From: Acidobacteriota bacterium
GTDB lineage: Bacteria; Actinomycetota; Acidimicrobiia; Acidimicrobiales; RAAP-2
Direction of reading: 5' to 3'
Assembly: GCA_018971185.1 (NCBI GenBank)
Contig: JAGXBH010000006.1
Span: 1-64,000, forward strand
Length of the DNA: 64,000 bases
Under the pieces are notes generated by a model. The model saw nothing but the letters and a program-made list of their open reading frames with translations. It had not been told where the DNA came from and made no database searches. A program made the translations under genes and the position numbers. Of the stretch, positions 32,054 through 42,377 are shown one piece after another. Position 1 is the first letter of the stretch, and each line of letters starts with the position of its first letter.

Positions 32054-33802
32054 TCAGCTGGTCGGTGCGGGGCCCCGGGCGATCTCGGACAGGAACTCCT
32101 CGTTCGATCGCGTGGTCTTGATCTTGTCGATCAAGAGTTCGAGCCCCGCGGCCTCACGGCCCTCCGACGCCAGCCCGTTGAGGACCCGGCGGAGTCTCCA
32201 GACCTGGGGCAACACGTCGCGATCGAAGAGCAGCTCCTCGTGGCGGGTGGAGGAGCCGTTGACGTCGATGGCCGGGAAGAGTCGGCGTTCGGCCAGTCGA
32301 CGATCCAGTTTGAGCTCCATGTTGCCGGTCCCCTTGAACTCCTCGAAGATGACTTCGTCCATCTTGGAGCCCGTCTCGACCAGCGCCGATGCGAGGATCG
32401 TCAGGGAGCCACCCTCCTCGATGTTGCGCGCGGAGCCGAAGAACTTCTTGGGGGGGTAGAGCGCGCCCGAGTCCACGCCGCCCGACATGATGCGACCGGT
32501 GGCGGGAGCGGCCAGGTTGTAGGCCCGCGCCAGACGCGTGATGCCGTCGAGGATGATCACCACGTCACGACCCTGCTCGACGAGGCGCTTGGCGCGCTCG
32601 ATGCAGAGCTCGGCCACGTGGGTGTGCTCCTCCGCCGGGCGGTCGAACGTCGAGGCGACGACCTCGCCGTTGACGCTGCGGCGCATGTCGGTGACCTCCT
32701 CGGGACGCTCGTCGACCAGGAGGACCATCAGATGGACTTCGGGGTTGTTCGCCTCGATCGACTGCGCGATCTGCTTCATGATCGTCGTCTTGCCGGCCTT
32801 GGGCGGCGAGACGATGAGCCCGCGCTGCCCCTTGCCGATGGGCGCGAGCAGGTCCACGATGCGCGGGGTGAGTTCGGACTTGCCCTCGTTGCTCGCCAGA
32901 CGTAGCTTCTCGTCAGGGAAGAGCGGCGTCAGGTCCTCGAAGCGCGGGCGCAGCTTGGCGACCTCGGGATCGTATCCGGCCACGGTGTCGACGCGCAGCA
33001 GCGCCGGGTACTTCTCGTTGGAGGCGGCCGGCCGGTAGCCGCCCGTGATGGCGTCACCCTTTCTCAAGTGGTAGCGACGCACCATGTTGATGGACACGTA
33101 CACGTCGTTGGGCGACGAGTGGAATCCCTTGGTCCGCAGGAAGCCGTAGCCGTCGTCGCGCAGGTCGAGCAGACCGTCGACCTCGACGAGATCGCCGTTG
33201 TAGGGCTGGTCGGCGTTGGGCATGGCCTCGGAGAACCGATCGCGACCGTTGCCGCCCGCGTTGCGATTGCGTCGATTGCGTCGGCTGTTGCGGCCGCCGG
33301 GCTCGTTGGTGAACTCCCGGGGTTGGCGCTCGCGGGGCTGGGAACCCTGTCGGGGGGCGGCCACGTCGCTGGTCGAATCGGCCACGCTCGCGGTCGCGGG
33401 CGCCACGACGGGGGCGGCCACGGATGCGCTCTCCGCGCTCGCGCCACGGGGCGCCCGGCTCGAGCGGCCCGCGTTGGCCCCCGCGTCGGCGTCGGCGTGC
33501 GCTCCGTTGGCGCGCGCGACGTCGGGGGTCGGCGCCGCGGCGGCGTCGGCGCTGAACTCGTTCACCAGCGCGTCGAAGTCCTCGGGCGTCGCCACCGTCC
33601 GCCGCGAGCGAACCGCTCTCGTCGGACGTGCGAGGTCGGCGTCGGCGGGGCCGGCCGCGGCACCCATGATGGTCTCGATCAGCGTCGCCTTAGAGGCACG
33701 CGCCGAGACCTCGGCACCCGTGAGCTTGACGATCGCCTGAAGGTCCTCGCGCGACTTTGATTCGAGGTCCGAGCGTTCTGGGGAGTTGGACTTCACAGCC
33801 AT
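32054..33802 (-). CDS. rho: Transcription termination factor Rho
   Basis: GKGQRGLIVSPPKAGKTTIMKQIA, LLVDERPEEVTDMRRSV, LDGITRLARAYN; actinobacterial-type disordered N-terminal insert. Start at MAVKSNSPERSD. Confidence 0.97.
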   Translation of the reverse strand: MAVKSNSPERSDLESKSREDLQAIVKLTGAEVSARASKATLIETIMGAAAGPADADLARPTRAVRSRRTVATPEDFDALVNEFSADAAAAPTPDVARANGAHADADAGANAGRSSRAPRGASAESASVAAPVVAPATASVADSTSDVAAPRQGSQPRERQPREFTNEPGGRNSRRNRRNRNAGGNGRDRFSEAMPNADQPYNGDLVEVDGLLDLRDDGYGFLRTKGFHSSPNDVYVSINMVRRYHLRKGDAITGGYRPAASNEKYPALLRVDTVAGYDPEVAKLRPRFEDLTPLFPDEKLRLASNEGKSELTPRIVDLLAPIGKGQRGLIVSPPKAGKTTIMKQIAQSIEANNPEVHLMVLLVDERPEEVTDMRRSVNGEVVASTFDRPAEEHTHVAELCIERAKRLVEQGRDVVIILDGITRLARAYNLAAPATGRIMSGGVDSGALYPPKKFFGSARNIEEGGSLTILASALVETGSKMDEVIFEEFKGTGNMELKLDRRLAERRLFPAIDVNGSSTRHEELLFDRDVLPQVWRLRRVLNGLASEGREAAGLELLIDKIKTTRSNEEFLSEIARGPAPTS

Positions 33803-33955
33803 GAATAAATCCTCTCTCTCCGCGCACACGCCAAAATCCGTGGGGTGGAGAAAAAAACGGGAAACGCCGTAGTTGGAAGAGTTCCGCACGTCGGCGAACG
33901 GCCAGACGTGAACGACAAGGCCAAGTGTAGCGGATGCCCGCCCTCGTGCAAGCGA

Positions 33956-34993
33956 CTACGAGAGTTCGCCCAGCAGCGCCTCCAACGTCGCGTCGACCAC
34001 GGTGGGCATGGCGCTGGTCGACACCGCGGTGTCGGGGTCCTTGAGACCGTTGCCGGTGAGGACGCACACCACCGTCGACCCCGGGGGGACACCGAACTTC
34101 ATGATGCCCGCGACCGAGGCCGCCGACGCCGGTTCGCAGAAGATCGACTCGTGACGCGCCACGAAGCGGTAGGCCTCGAGTATCTCGTCGTCGCTCACCG
34201 CGCGGATGTCTCCCAGGGACTCGTGGATCACTTCGAGGGCGGGGATCCAACTCGCGGGATTGCCGATGCGAATCGCGGTGGCGATGGTCTCGGGGTTCGC
34301 GACGGGGTGTCCTAGGACGATGGGTGCCGCACCCGCCGCCTGGAAACCCCACATCTTGGGGAGCCGCTTGGCCAGACCGGCGGTGTGGTACTCGATGAAC
34401 CCGCGCCAGTACGCGGTGATGTTGCCCGCGTTCCCCACGGGGATCGCCAGGACGTCGGGCGCCTCACCCAGGACGTCGACGATCTCGTAGGCACCGGTCT
34501 TCTGGCCCTCGATGCGGTCGGGGTTGATCGAGTTGACGATGGTGATCGGCAGGTGCTTGGTCAGTTCGCGCGCCAGGTCCAAGGCCTGGTCGAAGTTCCC
34601 GCGGATCTGCAGGACCTGGGCCCCGTAGACGATGGCCTGGGCCAACTTTCCCATGGCGATCTTGCCCTCGGGGACGAGGACCACACAGTCCATCCCCGCC
34701 TTCGCGGCGTACGCCGCGGCCGCCGCGGACGTGTTGCCGGTCGAGCCGCAGATCACCGTCCGCGCGCCCTGCGCCTTGGCCTTGGTGATGGCCATGGTCA
34801 TGCCGCGGTCCTTGAACGAGCCCGAGGGGTTGAGGCCCTCGAACTTCAACCACACGTTGGCCCCGACGCGCTCGGAGAGTCGCTCGGCGAAGATCAACGG
34901 GGTGTTGCCCTCCTGGAGGGTGATGATCTCGTCAACGCCCTCGAGATCGAGCCACTGCCCGTACTCCTTCAGCAAACCATTCCAACCGGTCAC
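33956..34993 (-). CDS. thrC: Threonine synthase
   Basis: [57 protein letters not shown]. Confidence 0.95.
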   Translation of the reverse strand: MTGWNGLLKEYGQWLDLEGVDEIITLQEGNTPLIFAERLSERVGANVWLKFEGLNPSGSFKDRGMTMAITKAKAQGARTVICGSTGNTSAAAAAYAAKAGMDCVVLVPEGKIAMGKLAQAIVYGAQVLQIRGNFDQALDLARELTKHLPITIVNSINPDRIEGQKTGAYEIVDVLGEAPDVLAIPVGNAGNITAYWRGFIEYHTAGLAKRLPKMWGFQAAGAAPIVLGHPVANPETIATAIRIGNPASWIPALEVIHESLGDIRAVSDDEILEAYRFVARHESIFCEPASAASVAGIMKFGVPPGSTVVCVLTGNGLKDPDTAVSTSAMPTVVDATLEALLGELS

Positions 34994-36291
34994 GCGACAC
35001 CTCCGTCAATTACGCGAATGGATGCGCCGATGGAATCCACCGACGCCAACTGGGCGAGGTCCTCGATCGTCGAGGCGACATCGCGGGCCTTGACCTCGTG
35101 GGTCAGGAACGAGAGCCGGGCCTCTCGACCGAAACCGGACTGCTCCATGGACTGGATCGAGACCTGATGGCGGCCGAACACCCCCGCGACCTGCGCCAGG
35201 ACGCCGGGCTCGTCACGCACGTCGAGACTCAAGTAGAACACGCTCGAGAGCTCGCCGGCGTCGACGCTCTGCAATCGATCGTCGACGCTGAAGGGCACGT
35301 CGTGGCGCCCGCTCACGCGATTGCGCGCCGCGTGCAGGACGTCGCCGAGCACCGCGGTGGCGCTCGGGGCACCCCCGGCCCCCTGACCGAGCCACATGAG
35401 CGGACCGCTCTTGTCGCCCTCGATGAACACCGCGTTCATCGCTCCGTGCACGGCGGCCAGCGGGTGCTCGACCGGGATGAACGCGGGGTGGGTACGACGC
35501 GACAGCCCGTGCTCGCCCACTCGCTCCACCACGCCGATGAGCTTGATCACGTACCCGGCCCGACGCGCGAACTCGACGTCCACCGATCGCACCGCGCTGA
35601 TCCCCTCGCGCGAGATCGGCTCGCCGCGCAAGGCGGTGCCGATGGCCAGCGACGAGAGGATCTGTACCTTGGCCGCCGCGTCGAACGCCTCGACGTCGGC
35701 GGTCGGATCGGCTTCGGCGTAGCCCAGGTCCTGGGCCTCCTTGAGCGCCTCCGCGTAGTCACGGCCCTCCGAGGTCATCTGGGAGAGGATGAAGTTCGTC
35801 GTACCGTTGACGATGCCCAGTACCCGGTTGATCTTCTCACCGGCGAGTGAGGTGCGCAGGGCCCGGATGATCGGGATCCCCCCGGCCACCGACGCCTCGT
35901 AGAGCAGGTCGGCGCCGTTCTCGTGGGCGAGTCGGGCGAGTTCGGTCCCGTGCTCGGCCATCAGGGTCTTGTTCGCGGTGACCACCGAGGCGCCGCGACG
36001 TAGCGCGGTCTCGATCCAGGTTCGCGCCGGCTCCACGCCGCCGGCCAGTTCGACGAGGATGTCGACGTCGTCACGCGCGGCCACGGCGAGCGCGTCATCG
36101 ACCAGCAGGGCGCGATCGACCCCGACGCGCGCGGCGTCGAGGTCGCGCACGGCGACGGCGACCAGGTCCAAGACAGCGGTGGCGCCGTCGAGCAGGGCGA
36201 TCTGGCGCGACTCGTCGGTCAACATCTCGACGAACGCGCGGCCCACGTTGCCCGCGCCGATGACCCCGAGGCGCACGTGTGGCGTGTTCAT
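34990..36291 (-). CDS. hom: Homoserine dehydrogenase
   Basis: [62 protein letters not shown]-terminal ACT domain. Confidence 0.96.
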   Translation of the reverse strand: MNTPHVRLGVIGAGNVGRAFVEMLTDESRQIALLDGATAVLDLVAVAVRDLDAARVGVDRALLVDDALAVAARDDVDILVELAGGVEPARTWIETALRRGASVVTANKTLMAEHGTELARLAHENGADLLYEASVAGGIPIIRALRTSLAGEKINRVLGIVNGTTNFILSQMTSEGRDYAEALKEAQDLGYAEADPTADVEAFDAAAKVQILSSLAIGTALRGEPISREGISAVRSVDVEFARRAGYVIKLIGVVERVGEHGLSRRTHPAFIPVEHPLAAVHGAMNAVFIEGDKSGPLMWLGQGAGGAPSATAVLGDVLHAARNRVSGRHDVPFSVDDRLQSVDAGELSSVFYLSLDVRDEPGVLAQVAGVFGRHQVSIQSMEQSGFGREARLSFLTHEVKARDVASTIEDLAQLASVDSIGASIRVIDGGVA

Positions 36292-36322
36292 GCTAAAAGG
36301 CTAACCGTAATCATGGAGGGCG

Positions 36323-37606
36323 CTAGTTGACTTCGAGGCGCGCGAGGTCGTCGAACGTCTCGCGGCGCAGCACCTCGCGGGCGCGTCCCTGGTTGACGAA
36401 GACGACGCTCGGGCGCGGCACCCGGTTGTAGTTCGAGGCCATCGAGTAGCCGTAGGCGCCCGTCACGGGCGTCGCGATCACGCTGCCGACACCGGTGGAC
36501 GCGGGTAACCAGGCCTCGTCGATCAGGACGTCGCCGCTCTCGCAGTGGCGGCCCACCAGGCGCACCGCCTGGGGACGCGGGGCCAACGGGTGCGCGACGT
36601 CGAACGCCTCGTAACCGGACCCGTAGAGCACCGGGCGAGGGTTGTCGCTCATCCCGCCGTCGACGGCGAGGTAGGTGCGCTGGCTCAGCGGTTTGCGCGC
36701 CCCCACGGTATAGAGGGTGAGCGCCGCCTGGGCCACGATGGCGCGTCCCGGTTCCGCGGTGATCCTCGTCGCGGGGTCGAGTCCCGCGGCCATCGCCGAG
36801 GTCCGTACCGCCCGGCCCCATTGGGCGATCGAGAGCGCCTCCTCGCCGGCGACGTAGGCCACGCCGAGTCCCCCTCCGACACACATCTCGTCGAAGCCGT
36901 CGTCGCGGATGAAGTCGACCAGGACCTTGACCTCCTCGTCGAACCCGCCGACGTCGAAGATCTGTGAGCCGATGTGGGCGTGCACGCCGTGGACGTGGAC
37001 GTGGGGGACGCTCCGAAGGAGGTCGATGGCGCGTCGCGCGTCGCCGGCCGCCACCGAGAAGCCGAACTTGCTGTCCTCCTGGCCCGTGCGCACGAATTCG
37101 TGCGTGTGCGCCTCCACGCCCGGCGTCACGCGCACCAGGCAGTGCAGGGGACGCCGCGCCGTCACCAGCGCTCGCAGGCGCTCGATCTCGTCGAAGTTGT
37201 CGACGACCACGCGGTGCACGCCGACCTCGAGGGCGGTCTCGAGCTCCGAGGTGAGCTTGTTGTTGCCGTGCAGGACGACGCGTGACGGCGCGACGCCCGC
37301 GCGCAGCACGAGGTCCATCTCCCCTCCGGTGGCGACGTCGACGCACAGACCCTCCTCGACCGCCAGGCGCGCCATCGCGCCGCACAGGAAGGACTTCGAC
37401 GCGAAGGCCACTCCGTCGTCGAAGGCGGCTGCGGCCTGCGCGCACCGTGCACGCAAGGTGGCCTCGTCGTAGACGAACAGCGGCGTGCCGTACGTCGCGG
37501 CGAGACCGAGGAGCGAGACCCCGCCGACCTCGACGTCGTCCTCGAGGAGGCGCGCGGTGTCGGGCAGCAACGAGGCCCGGATCGCCTCAGAGGACACGCC
37601 AGCCAC
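36323..37606 (-). CDS. lysA: Diaminopimelate decarboxylase
   Basis: YGTPLFVYDEATLRARC, FASKSFLCGAMARL, HGNNKLTSEL, CESGDVL, GAYGYSMASNYNRVPRP. Confidence 0.95.
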   Translation of the reverse strand: MAGVSSEAIRASLLPDTARLLEDDVEVGGVSLLGLAATYGTPLFVYDEATLRARCAQAAAAFDDGVAFASKSFLCGAMARLAVEEGLCVDVATGGEMDLVLRAGVAPSRVVLHGNNKLTSELETALEVGVHRVVVDNFDEIERLRALVTARRPLHCLVRVTPGVEAHTHEFVRTGQEDSKFGFSVAAGDARRAIDLLRSVPHVHVHGVHAHIGSQIFDVGGFDEEVKVLVDFIRDDGFDEMCVGGGLGVAYVAGEEALSIAQWGRAVRTSAMAAGLDPATRITAEPGRAIVAQAALTLYTVGARKPLSQRTYLAVDGGMSDNPRPVLYGSGYEAFDVAHPLAPRPQAVRLVGRHCESGDVLIDEAWLPASTGVGSVIATPVTGAYGYSMASNYNRVPRPSVVFVNQGRAREVLRRETFDDLARLEVN

Positions 37607-37627
37607 TTCCGGTAGGCTCGTCTACGC

Positions 37628-37699
37628 GCCCTCGTAGCTCAGGGGATAGAGCATTGGCCTCCGAAGCCATGTGCGCAGGTTCGAATCCTGCCGGGGGCA
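37628..37699 (+). tRNA. tRNA-Arg (anticodon CCG)
   Basis: GCCCTCGTAGCTCAGGGGATAGAGCATTGGCCTCCGAAGCCATGTGCGCAGGTTCGAATCCTGCCGGGGGCA folds as a cloverleaf with loop CTCCGAA. Confidence 0.95.
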
Positions 37700-37861
37700 C
37701 GCGACGAAGAACGAGGTCTGGGGCGAGGCGAGCGCACTCCCTCGACCCGTCGGGGCCCCACGACGACCCACGAATCGCCAACGTCATCGCTTCCCCATCC
37801 CACGGCGTCTCGCGCCGACTCGCTCTCACACTACCTAACGATCCCGCGCCCCCCGGCGTGA

Positions 37862-39280
37862 TCAGGGGACGATGAGCATGCGCACGGTGTCGGTCACTTG
37901 CGCGCCACCCGACGTCGACCCCGCCATGATCACGATCGGGTCGCCCGGCTGGGCGATGCCGGCCTTCTTCACGGCGTTCACGGCGACGTCGCAGAGCTCG
38001 TCGATGTCGTGCGAGGGCGAGAGGACGACCTCATCGACGCCCCACGAACCGCGCAGTTGGCGCGCCGTGGCCGTACTGGGCGTGATGGCCACGATGGGCA
38101 TCGGCGGACGGAACCGTGAGATGGCGCGCGCGGTCATGCCCGAGCGGGTGCACGCGACGATGGCCACCGCGTTCTCCTCCATCGCCGCGCGCCACGCGGC
38201 GCCGGTGATGGCGGCGGTGACGCGGGTGGACTGGTTGGCGTGGCCCACGCTGGATTGCAGCTCCAGCGAGGCCCCCCACTTGGCGTAGTCGAAGGAGGCC
38301 TCCGCGCGACGCACGATGCGGTCCATCGTGATCACGGTGCCCACCGGGTCGTCGCCGATCGCGGTCTCGCCCGACAACATGACGGCGCTCGCGCCGTCGA
38401 GCACCGCGTTCGCCACGTCGGTGACCTCGGCGCGCGTGGGCACCTGGGCGTGGGTCATCGATTCGAGCATCTGCGTCGCGACGACCACCGGTCGCGCGTA
38501 GCGGATGCCGTGACGCACGATCAACTTCTGCAGGTGCGGCACCTCCTCGATGGGCATCCGCACTCCCAGGTCACCGCGCGCCACCATGATGGCGTCGGAG
38601 ACGGCCACGATCTCGTCGAGGTTCTCGACGCCCTCGCCGGTCTCGATCTTGGACATCAACATCACGTCATCGCGGCTCAGCACCGATCGCACCGAGACCA
38701 TGTCGAAGGCCGAGCGAACGAAGGACACGGCCAGCATGTCGATGTCCTCGTCCTTCAGCGCCTCGAGCCGTGCGCGGTCGTCGTCGGTGGGCAGTCGGTC
38801 GTTGAGGATCGACGAGGGCAGGCCCATCCCGGGCTTACCCACGACCGCGCCGCCGGAGGTGACCTCGGCCATGGTGTGTGCGCCGACCGTGGTGATCACG
38901 AGCGAGATGCCGCCGTCACCGATGTGGATCCGGTCACCGGGCTTCAGCTGCGACAGGACACCCTCGCGTTCGACGGCGATGCGCTCGGCCGTCGACGTCT
39001 CGCCGAAGGCCTCCACGAGTTCGATCGCCTGACCGATGTCGAGATGGACCGGCATCGTGCCGAAGGAGCCGGCGCGGATCTTGGGTCCCGGGATGTCGAC
39101 CATGATCGCGATGTCCGGCGCCACCGCGCGCACGCGACGCAGTCGCTCCAGGTTCGAGGGGATGTCCCCGTGGGCCATCGACACGCGAAAGACGTCAACC
39201 CCCGCCTTCACCAGGTTCTTCAAGACCTCGTCACTCTCAGAGGCCGGTCCAATGGTTGCTACGATTCGCGTGCGCCGCAC
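37862..39280 (-). CDS. pyk: Pyruvate kinase
   Basis: RRTRIVATIGPASES, MVDIPGPKIRAGSF, VARGDLGVRMPIEEVPHLQKLI, SGETAIGDDPVGTV. Confidence 0.96.
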   Translation of the reverse strand: MRRTRIVATIGPASESDEVLKNLVKAGVDVFRVSMAHGDIPSNLERLRRVRAVAPDIAIMVDIPGPKIRAGSFGTMPVHLDIGQAIELVEAFGETSTAERIAVEREGVLSQLKPGDRIHIGDGGISLVITTVGAHTMAEVTSGGAVVGKPGMGLPSSILNDRLPTDDDRARLEALKDEDIDMLAVSFVRSAFDMVSVRSVLSRDDVMLMSKIETGEGVENLDEIVAVSDAIMVARGDLGVRMPIEEVPHLQKLIVRHGIRYARPVVVATQMLESMTHAQVPTRAEVTDVANAVLDGASAVMLSGETAIGDDPVGTVITMDRIVRRAEASFDYAKWGASLELQSSVGHANQSTRVTAAITGAAWRAAMEENAVAIVACTRSGMTARAISRFRPPMPIVAITPSTATARQLRGSWGVDEVVLSPSHDIDELCDVAVNAVKKAGIAQPGDPIVIMAGSTSGGAQVTDTVRMLIVP

Positions 39281-39382
39281 GATAGTCCCCTTAAAGATTT
39301 TTCAGCAGTCTACTTGAGGGCAACGTTGTCTCTCCCGTGGACACGTGAACGTTACGTTTCGCGCGACGGCCGCATCGCTTAC

Positions 39383-40159
39383 TCACGGGTAGACCTTGCG
39401 CACGGGAACGACGACGTCGGCGCCGTCGATGTTCACGATCCGCAGCGCGACCCCGTAACTGCGCTGCATCTCCTCGGACTGGATCACGTCGTGTGCGGCG
39501 CCGTCGAGCACGACGCGACCGTGATCGAGCAGCACCATCCGATCCGTGAAGAGGCTCGCCAACGTGAGGTCGTGCAGGGTCGCGATCACCGTCAGCTCGC
39601 ATTCGGCGACCTCCTTCTTGAGCAACTCCAACAGGTCCATCTGGTGACGGACATCGAGCCCGCTGATGGGCTCATCGAGCACCAGCACCCTCGTCGACTG
39701 CGCGAGGGCCCGCGCCAGGACCATCCGCTGGCGCTCACCCCCCGACAGCGAGGTCCCCTCGCGCTCGCGGAACCCCGCGAGCGCGAGGCGCTCGAGCACA
39801 CCATCGACGACGGCGCGATCGCCGGACGATGGTGGTCGCATCACCCCGTGAAACGCGATGCGTCCGAGCGCGACGTACTCGAGCACGCTCATCCCGGTCG
39901 GGATCTGCGGGTGCTGGGGGACGTAGGCCACCAACCGGGCGCGCGCACGTTCCTTGAGGTGGTCCAGGCGCTGCCCGTCGATCGACACGTGACCGCCGTC
40001 GAGGGCCCTCAGCCCCGCCAGGGCCGACACCAGTGACGTCTTGCCGGCCCCGTTGGGTCCGATGATCGTGCACCACGTGCCGCGCGCCACCTCGAGGGAC
40101 ACGTCGTGCACCAACGTCGTCGACCCGGCGCGCAGCTCGACGTGGGACAGCGAGACCAT
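39383..40159 (-). CDS. ABC transporter ATP-binding protein (FecE/BtuD family), probable cobalamin importer
   Basis: GPNGAGKTSLVSALAGL, LSGGERQRMVLARALAQ, LVLDEPISGLD; operon with a FecCD permease and riboswitch-led binding protein. Confidence 0.88.
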   Translation of the reverse strand: MVSLSHVELRAGSTTLVHDVSLEVARGTWCTIIGPNGAGKTSLVSALAGLRALDGGHVSIDGQRLDHLKERARARLVAYVPQHPQIPTGMSVLEYVALGRIAFHGVMRPPSSGDRAVVDGVLERLALAGFREREGTSLSGGERQRMVLARALAQSTRVLVLDEPISGLDVRHQMDLLELLKKEVAECELTVIATLHDLTLASLFTDRMVLLDHGRVVLDGAAHDVIQSEEMQRSYGVALRIVNIDGADVVVPVRKVYP

Positions 40160-40161
40160 TC

Positions 40162-41196
40162 TCACGTCGTCCCCCAACGCCGCAGGCTCAGGATCACCAC
40201 GAAGACGGGCGCGCCGATGACTGCGGTCACCACGCCGAGCGGCAACTCCGACGGGGCCATCACCGTGCGCGCGAGGGTGTCGCACACGACGAGGAACGCG
40301 GCGCCGAAGACCACCGAGAGGGGAAGGATCCGCCGATACGACGTACCCACGAGCAGGCGGACGATATGGGGCACGATGATGCCCACGAAGCCGATGAGGC
40401 CCACCACCGAGACGATCGCCGCGGTCCCGAGCGACGAGGCGCCCACCACGAGCAGACGGATCGAGCGCACCGACACTCCGAGCGATCGTGCCTCGTCGTC
40501 GCCCACGCTCATGACGTCCAGGGCGCGCGCCGCGAGCAGGCAGACGGCGACGCAGACGCCCACGTAGGGAACCACGATCTCCACCGAGCTCCAACTCGCC
40601 GACGCGAGGGAGCCGAGGAGCCAGATGTAGACGCGCGCGATCGACTGGGTCGAGGACTGCTGCTGTAAGAACGTCTGGGCGCTCGTGAACAGTGCCGAGA
40701 CCGCCACGCCGGCGAGGACCAGGGTCGCCGGCGTCGATCGGATGCCACGCGCTCCGATGACCCACGTCGCGACGACCGCCACCAGCGCGCCCCCGAACGC
40801 CAGCAGCGGTGTCCACGCGGGCACCGAGGTGCCGTTACCGATGTTGACGATGGCGAGCGTGGCGCCCAGGCCCGCCCCCGCCGCGACACCCAATAGATAG
40901 GGGTCGGCGAGCGGATTGCGAAAGACCCCCTGATAGGTCCCGCCCGCCACGGCCAGCATGGCGCCAGCCAGTAGGCCCAGCACCATCCGAGGCGCGCGCA
41001 ACTGCCAGACGATGGTCGACTGCAGGGAGGTCAGGGTCGAATGCCCCCAGCCCAGGTGGCTGAGCGCGTCGCCCACGATGCGCTGCGTGGAGATCGACGT
41101 CGGCCCGACGACCAGCCCGAGGAGGACGGCGAGCACGAGCAGGACGATCGTGGCCACCGTCACGACCAGCACCCGCAACGTGCTCGGCGTCCTCAC
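40162..41196 (-). CDS. FecCD/BtuC family ABC transporter permease
   Basis: RAPRMVLGLLAGAMLAVAGGTYQGVFRNPLADPYLLGVAAGAGLGA...VVGLIGFVGIIVPHIVRLLVG. Confidence 0.93.
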   Translation of the reverse strand: MRTPSTLRVLVVTVATIVLLVLAVLLGLVVGPTSISTQRIVGDALSHLGWGHSTLTSLQSTIVWQLRAPRMVLGLLAGAMLAVAGGTYQGVFRNPLADPYLLGVAAGAGLGATLAIVNIGNGTSVPAWTPLLAFGGALVAVVATWVIGARGIRSTPATLVLAGVAVSALFTSAQTFLQQQSSTQSIARVYIWLLGSLASASWSSVEIVVPYVGVCVAVCLLAARALDVMSVGDDEARSLGVSVRSIRLLVVGASSLGTAAIVSVVGLIGFVGIIVPHIVRLLVGTSYRRILPLSVVFGAAFLVVCDTLARTVMAPSELPLGVVTAVIGAPVFVVILSLRRWGTT

Positions 41197-41201
41197 GGCG
41201 G

Positions 41202-42128
41202 CTACTTCCAGACTCGGGGGTCGGCGAGGACCCTCTTCACCGCGGTCGTGAGTTGGTTCATCAATAGCCCCAGGCGCGGACCCCAGCGCGACGCCACGTC
41301 ATCGTTCAGATTGACCACGTGCCCGTTCACGACCGCGTTCACCCTCGCGAACCCCGCTCGCGACGCGACCTTGGCCGGCGTGACGTGACAGCACACGGTG
41401 TCGGCCAGGAAGATCAACTTGGGATCGGCACTCACGACGTACTCCGCGCTCAGTTGGGGATACCCCGCGTCCGCGCTCGTCGCGTGGGGGTCGGCGATGT
41501 TCACCACGCCCAGCGACTTCATCAGGGCGCCCACGAAGGTCGAGCTGGTGAGTGAGTAGAAAGTGGGGTCCAACTCGTAGTAGACGCTGACCTTCTTGTG
41601 CGTCGGGTTGTGCACGGAGGCCACGTCGGCACTGATGGTGCGCTGCAGCGACGTCGCCAGGGCGTCAGCGGCGGACCGGTGACCGGTCAGCGACCCCAGC
41701 TGACGGATCTGGGCGAGTGCGCCGGCCAAGGAGGTCGGCGCGTCCTGGGCCACGACCTTGACGCCCAGCCTCGTCAGCTTCTCCATGATCGAATTGGCGT
41801 CGTAGGAGATGATCACGAGATCGGGTTTGGTCGCCGGCGACCCCGGGGTCGACCTGCAGATTCCGATGATCGACTCGACGCTGGGATTGAGGGCGTTGAT
41901 CCGCTTGGTCGGCAGTCCGCGGGTCGGGTAATTGGAGTCCGAATCGACCGCCTGGACCTGGGGTCCCGCCCCGATGGCGTAGAGCGTCTCGGTCGCGGTG
42001 GGCGACAAGGACACGACGCACGACGGTCGCGCTGGCGCCGCGGCGTGCGCGGCGGTGGCGGAACCAGCCAGGGGGACGGCGATCGATCCGACGATGAGGG
42101 CCAGTGCGACCCGGGGGACCTTGAACAT
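41202..42128 (-). CDS. ABC transporter substrate-binding protein (BtuF-like), probable cobalamin binding
   Basis: Signal peptide, then [25 protein letters not shown]...[17 protein letters not shown]; downstream of a cobalamin riboswitch. Confidence 0.85.
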   Translation of the reverse strand: MFKVPRVALALIVGSIAVPLAGSATAAHAAAPARPSCVVSLSPTATETLYAIGAGPQVQAVDSDSNYPTRGLPTKRINALNPSVESIIGICRSTPGSPATKPDLVIISYDANSIMEKLTRLGVKVVAQDAPTSLAGALAQIRQLGSLTGHRSAADALATSLQRTISADVASVHNPTHKKVSVYYELDPTFYSLTSSTFVGALMKSLGVVNIADPHATSADAGYPQLSAEYVVSADPKLIFLADTVCCHVTPAKVASRAGFARVNAVVNGHVVNLNDDVASRWGPRLGLLMNQLTTAVKRVLADPRVWK

Positions 42129-42204
42129 GGATATCTCCTTTCCGTCGAAGTGGTGGGGACGACGGATGGATATCCGAACGACCGCCCTTTACCTCGAGAG
42201 CTGT

Positions 42205-42316
42205 CTTCACAATCTCCTCGTCGCAGGCGACCTGGCTTCGTGGACGTGGTCCACTTACAGTTGCGGGACAGCGTTGGAATCTCACCAACTTCGCTGCTCC
42301 GAGGCACCCCGACTCT
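42205..42316 (-). ncRNA. Cobalamin riboswitch
   Basis: Minus strand GGTGCCTCGGAGCAGCGAAGTTGGTGAGATTCCAACGCTGTCCCGCAACTGTAAGTGG...GAAGCCAGGTCGCCTGCG matches the conserved core (CCCGCAACTGTAA, GAAGCCAGG..CCTGC). Ends approximate. Confidence 0.9.
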
Positions 42317-42377
42317 AGCGCGTGGCGCGTGTCGGGGCGTGGTGAGGATGGCGTGGGCGCCGACAGAGTCGGCGGGG

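Noticed and set aside
36288-37445. 385-aa minus-strand ORF
   Set aside because: Out-of-frame copy of lysA; Arg-rich low-complexity product.
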